DNA from: Panax quinquefolius
Taxonomy: Eukaryota; Streptophyta; Magnoliopsida; Apiales; Araliaceae
Direction of reading: 5' to 3'
Length of the DNA: 64,000 nt
Assembly: GCA_020205615.1 (NCBI GenBank)
Contig: CM035166.1
Coordinates: forward strand, 81,707,135-81,771,134
In this document: in pieces, positions 47,500 through 59,408 of the stretch
How positions within the stretch are numbered: position 1 is the stretch's first letter
How the letters are laid out: every line of letters starts with the position of its first letter
Made by a program: the position numbers and the translations under genes
Notes under the pieces: model-generated
The model's input: only the letters and a program-made list of their open reading frames with translations
Databases searched by the model: none
What the model was told of the DNA's origin: nothing

Positions 47500-48075
47500 T
47501 TGAAATTGGATTTTATTTTTCCTAAAATAAAGGAGTTTATTTGTGAATAGGGAAGTGAATCCATGTTTCCTTAAATAAAGGAGTTTATTTAGATATGAAA
47601 TAGATTTCATATTATTCAAAATAAAAGGAGTTTATTTGTGAATAGGAAAGAAAATCCGTGTTTCCTTAAATAAAGGAGTTTATTTAAATATGGAATAAGA
47701 TTTCATATTATTCAAAATAAAGGAGTTTATTTGTGAAATAGGAAAGATAATCCGTGTTTCCTTTAATATTTTTTTTTTACATGGAATCGATTCATAATTA
47801 ATTAAAATAAAAGAGTTTATTTTAATTAAAGATTTTTTTTTCATGGAATTCGATTCCATAATTAATTAAAATAAAAGAGTTTATTTTAATTAAAGATTTT
47901 ATATATATGGAATTGGATTCCATAATTAATTAAAATAAAAGAGTTTATTTTGATTAAATTATTTTGATTAAAATAAAATAGTTTATTTTATTCAAAATTG
48001 GATAAATTAAAATAAAATAGTTTTATTTTGATTTAAATTTGGATTAAAATAAAGGAGTTTATTTTGATTCAAAAT
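47500..48075 (+). repeat. AAATAAAGGAGTTTATTT repeat field in F leader
   Basis: More than ten copies of an AT-rich hairpin word, AAATAAA(A)GGAGTTTATTT or AAAATAAAAGAGTTTATTTT, many spaced within about 120-bp longer repeats that include GAATAGG.AAG..AATCC.TGTTTCC. Each word can fold as a stem with a GGAG or GAG loop. No ORF. Confidence 0.75.
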
Positions 48076-48610
48076 TAGATTTTATACTAACTAAATTTGC
48101 CCATTAAATGATATCAATATATATATTAAATGTTTATTATTAATAAGATGAATGTTATTTATCGATGGATATGATGATGTGTATGATAATAAATGGGATT
48201 GATTATGGACTATTGACCAATGTGATTGGATTTTATTTTAGTTGGATGCATGAATGTATGGGTTTTATTAAATGGGGTTCACAGATTCGCCTTCTCTAAT
48301 TTTTCTTAATGTAAATTCTATCTCCTCCTATGCATTTCCCTCGATCACGATCAAGGTTTCTATTTATTTTAAATAGTTTTGTAATAGGAATAATTAGAAT
48401 TAATTTTGAAAAATTGGAGATTAAGAAGCAAAAAGAGCGCTTAAAAGACCGCTTTGTAATGGAGCCCCAAGTTTAAATGTAATAGTTATATTTAAATATT
48501 ATTTCTTGCACCTCTAGAGTTTGACCTTTTGGTTCACTTGGTGGCTCTAGTGAACCAAACTAGAATAAAAGTCCATAATCAATCTCGTAGAATATAGTAT
48601 TCTATATGTG

Positions 48611-48660
<50 letters not shown>

Positions 48661-48859
48661 TATGCAAACATGCTTCGACATGTTAATTAATACGACGCGT
48701 ATTTTATATATATATATATAATATGTTAATGCGCTAAACAAGATGAGACAAATTAATAACAAACCCCTCAATTTTTATATTAAGTCCTAAGCGCTCAAAG
48801 ATATTTGGAATATCGAACGTCGCTTTCTAGCATGATAAAATTAATAGAGTATTAAATAT

Positions 48860-49165
48860 TTAATATGAGTTTGTTGTGTCACCACAAGACAAGTATTAAG
48901 TATTTAAGATGTTAATTTATCACATTTGATGCTTATAAAGAAAATTGAACAATATTATTTTGTTGTGTCACCACAAGGATGATATTTTTCTTTTTGAATA
49001 TATGGAGTGCTAGGTCGGACTTAACTTGGATAATTTTGATTCGGATGTGCCACCACTGATCAAAATAATCTAAGAGGCAAAAGAAAAGGAGTTGATAGTT
49101 GATGTAATTGACAAAAGTTGTCTACCTATTTATTTATATATAGTTTGTTGTGTCACCACAAGGCT
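48860..49165 (+). repeat. Repeated TTGTTGTGTCACCACAAG motif in F leader
   Basis: Three near-identical copies (about 48870, 48959, 49142) and one variant GTGCCACCACTGATC (about 49047), spaced about 90-100 bp. Each is a partial inverted repeat (TTGTG/CCACAA). They sit just upstream of gag, where leader packaging or translation signals lie in retroelements; that function is not shown. Confidence 0.65.
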
Positions 49166-49429
49166 ATATACATTTGAAATGGGATCCTTATTCTCACTAG
49201 CAGATCTTTAATTAGATTTTTGCCTTAACTATATAAGTGAGGGTAATATAGTTTGAAGAAAATAGTGGGAGATACCAATTTAAAACAAGACTTAATTTAT
49301 TTTGGTAATTAATAATAGAATGCATGTTAAAATGTTGTTAATTACAAATTCATTTACGTAATTTTACAATGTCTAAAATTACTATCATCGCGAAGCATAT
49401 TAGATGCTAAATTAATCAAATCAATTAAA

Positions 49430-50170
49430 CTGGATTGGTTAAGGAATTTGAGAATAGTTCTCATAAATTGAAAAGCTATCTTATGTCCTTAATACGCCTA
49501 TCCTCGCAATGGTTGCGCATAATGCCTCCGAGGAAGAGATTGCTACTTTTAGAAAGTGGCAAAATGGTGCACATTGGCTCAATGCATCATGCTCAAGATC
49601 CACGAGTAATGAGCATCGCCACAAGATGAAACTATGGATGTTTTACTATATTCCCGCACATCAAGTAGTTGATGGTGAGGAAAGTAGGACCGATTGATAT
49701 CGATATCTAAGGAGCTCTTCCGATCTAGAATGGCCAATGGCACTATATAGCATGCATAAAAAGTTCTTAACATAATCAATTTGATTGATCAATTAGGACA
49801 ATTGGTTTTGTCATGGATGGAGAGTTGAGCCAAGATTTGATCTTGCACTCACTCCCAGACTCCTCTCACAATTGTTGTGAATTTTTCATATGAACAAGCT
49901 AGATATCAGTCTCGCTGATTTGCTTAACATGTTGAAAATATTGAGAGTGACTTTCCAACCAAGAAAAACAAAGTCTTACTGGTAGGGGCCAAAGGATCTT
50001 TTGAAAAGAAGAACGATTCAAAGAAGGTAAATAGAAAGGCATAAACAAAGGATAATAAGAACAAAACTGATACAGATAGCAAAGGAGTTTGCTTCCACCG
50101 CAATAAGCCCCGACATCGGAAAGAAATCTGCAGAAGCATCTTGCAGAGGCTAACCAAAGAAGCTTAGTGA
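49430..50170 (+). pseudogene. gag: gag of copia element F, broken
   Basis: Fragments of copia gag in order: EEEIATFRKWQNGAHWL (about 49525), GQLVLSWMES (about 49797), then SDFPTKKNKVLLVGAKGSFE near 49950-50005, and a zinc knuckle worn to CFHRNKPRHRKEIC (about 50090-50130; the second Cys is Arg and the Gly is Arg). Frame shifts and stops separate all of these. Confidence 0.7.
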
Positions 50171-51480
50171 AGTTTTTACATAATACGCTTTTGTTCATGA
50201 TTGAAACAAATTTTCTTTAAGTCAAGGTTCTACTTGGGTATTGGATACCGACTTTGGTTATCATAAATATAGATTTATAAAGGGACCAAGCGTAAGTAGA
50301 AAGTTAAACAAAGATAAGTAATCCTATGTGTGGGAAATGAAGCAAAGGTTGTCAGATTAGCCATAGAAACTTATAGTTTAGCATTGCTTACGGCAAATCT
50401 ATTAAGTCAATAAGTTGTTATCGTATTCCAAGTTCTTGTTAAAATATTATTTCCATTTTATTGTTGGACAATGAAATCTTTGGTATTATAATTAAGAACA
50501 ATTGTTGTTCTATTTATAATAATAATGTTTTGTATAGAATCGAATATTACTTAATGGATTTTGTATACTTGACTTACGTGAAAAATATATTTTGCAAATT
50601 GAACAAACTAGTATAAGAAAAGGAGATGATCATTCAAAGAGTTGAATGTATGTATTTGTTGAAATACAAGTGTGAATTATTTAAAAGGTTCAAAGAATTC
50701 AGAAGTGAAACAAATTGGCAAAGTATTAAGATTCTTTGATTAGATCAAGGAATAAATACTTGTGCAATAAGTTTTTCTAGATCATCTCAAATGGTTTTCT
50801 CATAATGGACACATCCCGACACGCAATAATTGATTGATGTATCTGAATGAAAAAATCATACTTGTTGGACATGGTACGGTCCATAATGATTTTACCGACA
50901 TTCCAAAGATCCTCTCAGGGTCAATGTCCTAGAAATGGGCGCGATATCTATGAAAATGGTAACCTCAAAATCCGCCCCAAGACTCCATAAAAGTTATGGA
51001 TGTGGAGGATTCCTAATCTTAAGTATGTTAAGATAAGGGGTTGTCCAACTTATGTGAAAAAGGTTTCAAAGGATAAGCTTGGGACAAGATTTTATAAGTG
51101 TCGATTTGTGGGACATCCTAAAGTAAGTTTAGGGTATATGTTCTATAATCCTACTTAGCAAAAGGTGTTTGTTATAAACACGCGCTTCTAAGATAAAGGT
51201 GTTTATCATTGAAAGGGCTAGTGGGAGGATAATAGATCTTAAAGAGTTCAAGAACCACAAAACACTATAAATCAAATAAGAGGAACCTATAGATATACCT
51301 ATTGTACCACAACCGAATCGTAAATCTGGAATAGTACCGAAGATACCTAGGAGGTATGGATTCATCATGGATGATGATGATGAGGTACGCATCATAGAAG
51401 ATGATGATCCAAAGTTACATACGATGAGGTAAGAGTTCTAGTGTGTACAAAAGGGTCAGTGAGAGCGTCGTGAAATTCCT
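50171..51480 (+). pseudogene. pol: Protease and integrase remnants of element F
   Basis: The protease active site remains as VLDTDFGYH (about 50238-50265), where the family has LDTGCGSH. Integrase is mostly lost: the catalytic core is not readable. The C-terminal part and link to RT can be read near 51000-51160 (PNLKYVKIRGCPTYVKKVSK, DKLGTRFYKCRFVGHPKVSL, GYMFYNPT, then a stop, QKVFVINTRF). These phrases are typical of Ty1/copia pol. Confidence 0.7.
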
Positions 51481-52340
51481 AATATTATATGTTGATATAC
51501 TACGGATAAGGAATGACATACTAATGCTACAATCAGTAATGATAAAGTTGTCTAAACATTCCTCCATGAATGATTTGGAAGAGTATCTTAGTTGGGGATA
51601 TAAATCTATATAGATTGATTCAAGAGGATGCTCGACTTAACCCAAGGAACGTATATTCATTTGATGCTAAAGTTGTTTAGCATGGCAAACTCCAAGAGAT
51701 GTCTCATGTCGATGAGCTATGGAGTGTATCTCTCTTAATAGTCCCCACAGACTCCTAAAAAGAGAGATCGCATGAGTGACTATCATGTATGCAATGAAAT
51801 ATACAAGAAGACGATGTTGATCGATCATATATTCGGAGAAGTTCACTATGAAGTTAGTGAAAACATCTTAAAGTGCTTAAGGCACTAAGGATGTGATCAT
51901 ATTCATGGTGGGTCTAAATTAAAACTAGAGGGCTTAATGACTCAAGTTTTTCGAGATGCACTAAGACGACGTAAAAATCCACTTTAAGGTAAAGGGTTAA
52001 CTTGAAGCAGTGGTGCGTTGAATCGAAAGGTTCCAAACAAAGAAAGAGTTCTTTGGTTTAGTAATAAAGACAAAGTATATAGCTATAAATGAAGCTACAA
52101 GTTGATTGTTTGGATTAAAAGTTCATTACGTAACTAGGAATAGTTCCTAAGTCTCATCTTGGATCTAAACATGTGTTGTGGCACTTTCATTTGATTATTA
52201 GAATCATTGAAAGATGGGAAATCACTATAGAGATAGTGGACTCTCATGAACAACATTACATATCCATTAACTAAAGCTTATCCAATGCCAGGATAATCGT
52301 CACTTTAGAGAAGAAGAGTATGAGATACCATTTGACGATT
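51481..52340 (+). pseudogene. pol: RT and RNase H remnants of element F
   Basis: FLILYVDILRIRNDILMLQS (about 51474-51535) is the copia RT catalytic region, where YVDD has lost one Asp codon. SKHSSMNDLEE follows. Near 52035-52110 KKEFFGLVIKTKYIAINEAT aligns with RNase H (TMEAEYIAASEA in relatives). The RT fingers are missing between 51200 and 51470, so a deletion is likely. Confidence 0.7.
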
Positions 52341-52350
52341 GGCTTTAGTG

Positions 52351-52362
52351 CAAGTGGGAGAT
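52351..52362 (+). other. Polypurine tract of element F
   Basis: CAAGTGGGAGAT abuts the 3' LTR; GCAAGTGGGAGA-type tracts are characteristic of plant copia elements. Confidence 0.8.
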
Positions 52363-54256
52363 TGAAAGTAGTATGCACACAAGCCAATCATGTTTGATGA
52401 TAAAGCATATACTTTGGAACAATCTTATTCATTTATTAATAAAAAGTATTAATTTATTAAAGGCTTTAAATTATCTACATAATGTCGTTTTTATAATATG
52501 TGATAAACCCATAGTTTTAAGCAATGCTTTTAGAATAATGATGATGATCATTCTAATGAGATCTAAATTCTTAGAAAGCTTAAAACTAAAATAGTTCCCA
52601 ATCATTGGATTACTAAATTGGGGATTAGTGAATCCGAATAGATCGGGTACATACGTTCTTGCTCATGGATGAGGATGATTGATCTCATGATCATTTGTGT
52701 GGAGACACTAAAGCAAGTATGTAGGTGCTTATTAGAGAATAAGTTCAATCGAACGTGGCTCGCTAAGGAATACCTAATGGAGTTTTATTTGCCTCGTCAA
52801 TAGGAATTCTCAGTAGTGATAGTAGTACAAGTAATCCTTGGACTTGAGATCATCATAGTATCTTGTGTATGATGAGTTATACTTTGACTTATTCCTTAAG
52901 ACCCTTAGGGTATATCAAAGGGTATGCTTGGGTATAATAAGTTGTACATGGAGATAATGTATGATCAATAAAGAATCTACCACTTCTAATAAAAGAAGAG
53001 AAATGTCCTATGTGATTCGATAAATGACAACCCAAAGAGTCCTTGGGTTAAGCGTAATGAAATTAGAAAGGAGTTTCTAATTTGCATTATTTGAGTTGTG
53101 CATTTAAGGATCGAAATACATATAATTAAATAAAATAAGACTTGACAAAGAATTCCATGTCTTATATTTAATTGGGACATCAGATGGTGGAAGGATTGAA
53201 TTGCATTCGGTAACTATTTACTCAAAGGTTCTTTTATGATTAATGTTGAAATCTATATTATCCGGAAAGTCGTTGAACGCTAGGAGGCTTTATCCCTATG
53301 TAGAATAAATATTATTTATTTAATTAAATTAATTGTTTAATTTATTTATTTAAATAAGATTAGAATTGTTCTAATTGATTTATTCACAACCTGCTTAATA
53401 TAGAGAACCTAAAGGGTCACACTATAAAAGGAAGAATAATTATTTAAGAAGTTAATGGCATAATCGTAATAATATAGTTAAGTATATTTAATTTAATCTA
53501 TGGTGATAGAATAAATTAAATAGCTTAATATTTATTATTTAATATTTTAGAAATATTAAATATAAATTAATAAGAGGAGTCTTATTAATATTATTACAAT
53601 TATTATTATTTTAATTTCTAAAAGAGTTTAGGAATTAATTTAATATAAGTACTCTCATTTATTCCTAATTGGATTAGGAAGGAAAATTAGTTAAAGGAGT
53701 TTAATTAATTATCCCTAATAAGATTAGGGAGTTTAATTAATTAAAAAAATTTAATTAATTAAAATAAATCCCAATTCCTTAATTGTAAAGGTGGGTTGCC
53801 CACATCTATAAATAAGAGGAGTCTTATTATGGGTGGAGGGGTTTTTGTTGACTTTTTCAACATACGACATATTTCCAATAGTTGGGAGAGTATCCTTTTC
53901 TATAGAGATAGAAAACTAGGGTTTGAGCCAAATACCTTCTTCTTGAATTTTCTTCTTCCTTGGTGGATCACCCCCAGAGGCCAAATATTTTGGTGGCTAA
54001 CGCGTTGATCATAGGAAGGAACCAAACCCCTTGTGGATTCAAGATTGAACGTGAAAGGATTTGGAGGTGAACTTGTACCTGAGGAAGCTCGATCTTCAAG
54101 GGTATGATTTATTCTTTATCTTTTCGTTTAATTAATAATTATGCATAAAGGGTGATCCGGGTATATGGTTTGTAAATTTTTTAAACTCTGATTTTTTACA
54201 CGCTTCCGCATTATTTATGCAATTTAATTGCGCTCATGAATATTACAAACCTAACA
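52363..54256 (+). repeat. 3' LTR of element F (1,894 bp)
   Basis: Pairs with 44841-46732, ends CTAACA and is followed by GTTAA. In the stretches compared by eye about 2% of positions differ, many in short clustered blocks. TATA box at 53807-53814. Confidence 0.93.
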
Positions 54257-55673
54257 GTTAAGTATTCTTAGAAAGAGGTTTTTGCTTAACTTGTTGTGCA
54301 TTGGGTTAATTCTGATAATCGTCTGTGGAGAAAGAATCACGAGAACAATTAGAGAATTAATACTATTCAACCTTTTTGATTGGGCATGACATCCTAGTTC
54401 CAAGCACTTTTTGGAACAGACTTGACCTTATATGCATGTCTCCACTTTGCGATTGCCCTGACTCTTAGTTATGGGGTATGAAGCTATGGCAAAAATAATG
54501 GCAATTAATAAAAAGATAAAAGATAAGTCGCTAGCCTAATGTCTCAAATCATGGCCTAGGTTGCTCGAGTTATTAAGCCTGAGGGGTGTCTTTACACCTG
54601 GTGCCCTAAACACATCTAGTTTGGGAGTCATCAGCCCAACGCTCGTTACATGGGTAACTTAGCGCATAAGAAAATGAGCATTGAAAAAGAAAAGATAAAA
54701 CCTGAGCAGATCATAATCATAACCTAGGTTATTTGAGTAATTAAGCCCGAGGGGTGTCTTTACACCTGGTGCCCTAAAGTCATTTGGTTTGGAAGTCACC
54801 GGCCCAACGCTCGGTACATGGGTGACTTAGAGCCTAAGAAAATAGATATGTCAAGCTTAGGCAGAGAAACAAATAGAGTGATCGCCTGACTCGTCTCAAA
54901 GTGTGGTCTTTGTTACTCAAGCTAGTAAACCCGAAGGGGTGTCTTAACACCTAGTGCCCTAAAGCCATCCGATTTGGGCGTCATTGGTCCAAAACTCATT
55001 ACATGGGTAATTCTGAATAACCTAAGAAAATGAGACAAGTTAGGCGAGAGAAAAGAAAAATTAGAATTAAGAAAAATTACTGAAGACATAGAAATAAAAC
55101 CCCTGCTAAGAGTTATGTCATTCATAGTGCGTGTGTCATATTAAATCAATTCTACAAAGAATAACGTCTAGAGCGAAGATGAAGTATCTCTGATATAGGA
55201 AGATAAGTCTTTTGAGTCTAATCTTACCCATGAACAATGACCATGGATGCTTCGAAATTTCCTTGCAATTTCATAACTCATTCAATTTTATAAACTTTTA
55301 GCTCAGATGCCTTATTCACAAGAGTGTACTAATCCTGACGGCCGAGCTGTCAAGCTTTTAGCATATTTTGTTCTTTTAATATGCAGGATATTGCTCACTC
55401 GTGATTTGGTCAACAAAGAGAGTTTCTTATATGAATCCCCAGCAACAATATGTGAAAGGAATGAGGCATTTTTTGATTCCAGAAAAGGGAATGAGTTTAA
55501 GGTGGGATCAAGCCTCTCATCGAAAGAAAGAGGATAACTCCTGAAAGAAATCATGGCGACATAAGCTTGCCCCTAAAAAAGAAGAGGAAAATTCTCAAGA
55601 AAGTCCTTAACTCAAAAGCATAAGCCCAACGACAAAAAGTCTAGCGAATGAAATCTACACCATCAAACATGTC
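54257..55673 (+). repeat. Tat non-coding region with about 175-bp tandem repeats
   Basis: Three units (about 54537-54700, 54705-54880, 54883-55050), each with CTAGGTT..TCGAGT, GAGGGGTGTCTTTACACCTG, GTGCCCTAAA and CATGGGTAACTT. Continues element E after the copia insertion. 55060-55673 holds no gene I can support; the frame 55307-55537 lacks known motifs. It ends at the ATGTC duplication of the solo LTR. Confidence 0.65.
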
Positions 55674-58600
55674 TGTAACGCCCCATATCTATACTCCCAC
55701 GGTATCCAATATGATGCTTACAACGAGTCAATATATATAACGCATTTAAATCTATACACCTATGGTATTTGATTATATGCTTATATCTAATTGAATTACT
55801 ATACAATTTATACTAGATATAATTCCCATATATCCAAGATTCATAATATCCCATAACAATTGACAATTCTCGAGAGAACTATTACTGTGTTTGGATACCC
55901 TCACTTAGATGTATGAACTATATCTGTGAATAGTATTTATCTATCCAAAATTCAGAGTATCAGTAATAACATGAACAATCTATATTACCAATACCCTCAC
56001 CCAGATGTATAGTCTATATTATGCGAATTGCACTATCGTATCGATAGTACCTATCTATCCAAAATCCAAAGTATCAATAACAACACGATCAGTCCATGTT
56101 ATCAATACCCTCACTCAGATAAATAGTTTCCAAGGATCTTAAACTAGATTGAAGATTCTAAATTACATCTATATATGTAATAAAACACGGTTGCGGAAGT
56201 AAAAGATGTTATATATTATAAATATTAAGATTCGATTACATGATTCTCATAAAGAGTTTCTTATTACAGAGTATTTAACTAGACTGGAATATAAACTAAT
56301 CTAAGCAGGGACGCTTCCCTTTATCTACTTTAGATGTTCCAGGATTACCATCTAATACTGCAATGGGAATAATTTACAAGGGTGAGCTATGACATGCTCA
56401 GCAGGTTTTATATTTATAACAATATATGATTTGAAGAAGTATAACAATTCAAAATTTAACTAATAGTTGTTTCCATTTCTGGAATTTCTTTTTCAACCAT
56501 TTTTGGACTTTTTATTTCTGTCAATCACACAGACTTAGAAATTTTGTTTTAGATATGAGATAGAGGATCAGCCTAGTCAATATCCTAGGAGTATGCATCT
56601 CATCCCACCAGTGCTCAAATGCACCCAAATTAATGTCAATTTATTATTGACCAAACAACGATCCCTTACAGAATACCCAACTTCAGTATCAGATGTCTTA
56701 CCAAAGCAATTTGGGTTGACACAATAATTTATACTCAATAACAATATCATGTGAATAAACAATTCATTTCTTTGTTATGTTGAAGCTATAGCAATAACAG
56801 TACAATAAGTGGTAATTGAAGTTTAGGTTTGGTATAACATATCCAAAGCAATTCAAGATAGAAATATGTATTTAATACTTGGGTTTAGTAAATTTGCGAA
56901 AGTAATTAGGGTATAGAAAACTTGCCTGAGCGTAGATCAGTCAAGCAATGCTATTCGATTCGTTAATTAACACCTAAGATGTTCATTCATTTAAACTAAC
57001 ACATTAGTATTGATAACAATACTCAAATACAAAATTTACATATGTTCGGGTTAAGTTTGATATTGTTTCGGTGTTCAAAGACTTTACTGAATATTAAGTA
57101 AGTTGATAAATCGACTAAATTCTATTTATAAGCTTTATTATATTTTTTAGATAATTTAAATATCCTATATAATAATTTCTAGAAGCTTATAATAATTTTT
57201 AAGTATTTATTTATCCCTTAAATGATTTTTAATTCATTTATTTCCTCTTCTAAATAATTAATAATTACTTAGAATATTATAAAAACTTTGTTTACTATTT
57301 TAAATAATTTATAATCATTTATTATGATTTTTAAATCATTAATATTATTTTTAATAATTATTTATTATTTTTAAGTAATTATTCTAATTACTTTATTATT
57401 AACTTAATTATTAATAATATCCAAATAAAATAAAATATTTATTGAATTTATGTAAAAACATTAAAAGTTATTTATAATAACTTAATAAAAATTTTAAAAC
57501 TGCTTTTTATATTTATTTATTACTTATTTCTAATTTTTATTAATTATTTTCTAAAAAACATTTTTTGTTTGTCGCTAAAGCCCTATAGTGATAGGAAGTG
57601 TCGCTATAGGTGTTCTTAAGCTTCTGGGTTTCCAATCGGTCATGGCTAAGAGACAACTTTGACAAAGATTTATCTTGCTACTGTTAATGATTCTAAGTTT
57701 AGACAATTATGGATGTTATAGTATTCTTACAATAGTACAACATCAAACAAATTTTGTGCTTTAACCTACATATAACAAGAAGTTATAGAGGTTCAAAGTC
57801 ACTGTCAGAACTGTTCTTGAGTTTTTGGGTAACCCAGAACAGTGGTCATGGTCGGTAGACGGTTTTGTAGCTTTTATATCTTTGAATCTGTGTGATGGAT
57901 TTGTGTTATGTTTGTTGTAATAGGTAATAAATATGTAAAGGTACATATATCTAACATTGCTTTGGACAAACTATATTTCTAAGGTCTCGATCTAAGGTTG
58001 TCAAAGTACAGCCAACGACTGTTCTTCATGTTCATTAGTTTTCTGGGTAACCCAGAAAACTTGGTCAAGCTCAGTCAACGACTTTTGACCATTAATTCTA
58101 GTAATCCTATGATTTGTTTAAGCAATTTAAGGTCATAGGTATGTGATAAGTATATCAAGGTACTAATTTAATACAAAAAGTTATTAAAACAACAAACATA
58201 TAGCGATTAAAAGGCTAGTCAAAGTAGCTGGCACAACCTGTTCTTGAGTTTTCTAGGTAACCTAGAAAACAGAACTTCGTGATCGGTCAACCACCTTTGA
58301 CCACCTATAACTTGCAATACAGTTCCAATGAACCTGATTTCTTTTCCAGATTAAAGACCTCATGTCAAACTACAAATAACATACGAATAACAGACCTAAT
58401 CAAAAACATACATGGATTTACAAGCTCTGACATTCGAATGTCAAGCTTGATTTTTCAAAATTTCCATATTACTAAAAACACTAATTTGAGGCATCTAGAT
58501 GTTATGAAAACATGTTCTATCAACCTAAAATACTTTCTAACATACTAATACATAATTCTAAACATCTAAACAACAATTTGAACAAAACATAAAAGATCTA

Positions 58601-58747
58601 GCTATAAATTAGGGTTTGCACCTTTCTTGCTTGATTTGGGATTTCTAGCTATTGAATATGTTGTTGCTATCACCAAGGCTTATAAAGGTATGATATATGA
58701 GTGTTTAGGCTTAGAAAATTTGTAGGTTTGAACTGGAATTGGGCTAC

Positions 58748-58755
58748 TATTTATA
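58748..58755 (-). promoter_or_regulatory. TATA box of solo LTR G
   Basis: TATTTATA on the plus strand (TATAAATA minus), in CTATAAATAGTAGCCC, followed by ATATCATACC about 60 bases on. Confidence 0.65.
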
Positions 58756-58949
58756 GAATTGGTAGGTTAGGTTTTTGTGTCATTTTGACCTTCTTGCCTC
58801 CACAAATATCTGATCCTATGACTCTTCTGGTGCTTTGGAGTTACAAGCATGTCATGTGCAACCTAGAAACTTGCATTAGTGACTCCTAACCTACTTGTAA
58901 GCTAGATAGGTTAGATTAGTAGCTTAATTATGCCCGAATCTTCACTAAT

Positions 58950-59130
58950 CTTGATTAGGGTTTTTTTTTAATGATTAGGGTTGTTTAATGATATTTATTA
59001 GTACCTAATTGAAGTTTAGTAATCATGATTAATAGGCATTAGGATAACCAAATTAGGGTTTAGTCTAGCTAATTAGGATTAGGGTTTATAAATTAAGGTT
59101 AGTGTTTGTAATCTAGGGTTCCTAACCTAG
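58950..59130 (-). promoter_or_regulatory. Telo-box cluster in solo LTR G
   Basis: Five or more TTAGGGTT/CTAGGGTT units in 180 bp (AACCCTAA in element sense), 200-380 bp upstream of the TATA box. Same arrangement as element D. Confidence 0.65.
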
Positions 59131-59408
59131 ATTTTCCACTAATCCTAACAAGCACGACAAAGCGTTTTGTCAGTGTAAGCACGACAAAGAAGCTTGTCAA
59201 AACAAATATACCGAAAAGTCCGTTTTCGGAATAAACGTTTTAAGCACGAGGTGTCAAGCACGTTACTTTTCGGACGAAAATTTATTTGACCTAATTTGTT
59301 AAACAGAGTATGTATTAACATATAACACTTTCAGAACGGAGAAATTTTATTAATATATCTAAATTTATATATCCGAGTCTTATTAGGGTTTTGGGTTTTA
59401 ATAATGTC

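Larger units (their letters stand above)
44841..54256 (+). mobile_element. Element F: Ty1/copia retrotransposon with ruined pol
   Basis: LTRs 44841-46732 and 52363-54256 are flanked by perfect GTTAA duplications (44836-44840 and 54257-54261). PBS TGGCATCGAGCC follows the first LTR; the purine-rich CAAGTGGGAGAT, typical of copia elements, precedes the second. Internal order is long leader, gag, protease, integrase scraps, RT, RNase H, that is, Ty1/copia order. The 1.9 kb LTRs and long leader resemble the Angela/BARE group of the Tork lineage (tentative). LTRs are nearly identical, but pol has stops in almost every domain and a large part of integrase is lost. Confidence 0.9.
55674..59403 (-). 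mobile_element. Solo LTR G (3,730 bp), relative of element D LTR
   Basis: On the plus strand it starts TGTAACGCCCCATATC and ends TTTTAATA (TATTAAAACCC in element sense, a G-to-A change from TG). Flanked by ATGTC at 55669-55673 and 59404-59408. It contains no PBS, gag or pol, as expected after recombination between two LTRs. In element sense it has the layout of the D LTR: telo-boxes, TATA box, hairpin/TAGCGACA-type words, AT-rich half, and an ATGGGGCGTTACA end like ATTTGGGGGTGTCACA. Confidence 0.85.

Noticed and set aside
48547..48771. ORF with IYIYIY run (also minus 61430-61648)
   Set aside because: Translation of (TA)n microsatellites.
55307..55554. Overlapping ORFs on both strands in the Tat non-coding region
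   Set aside because: Both frames are open by chance over about 240 bp; neither has a domain, and the area lies between known non-coding repeats.
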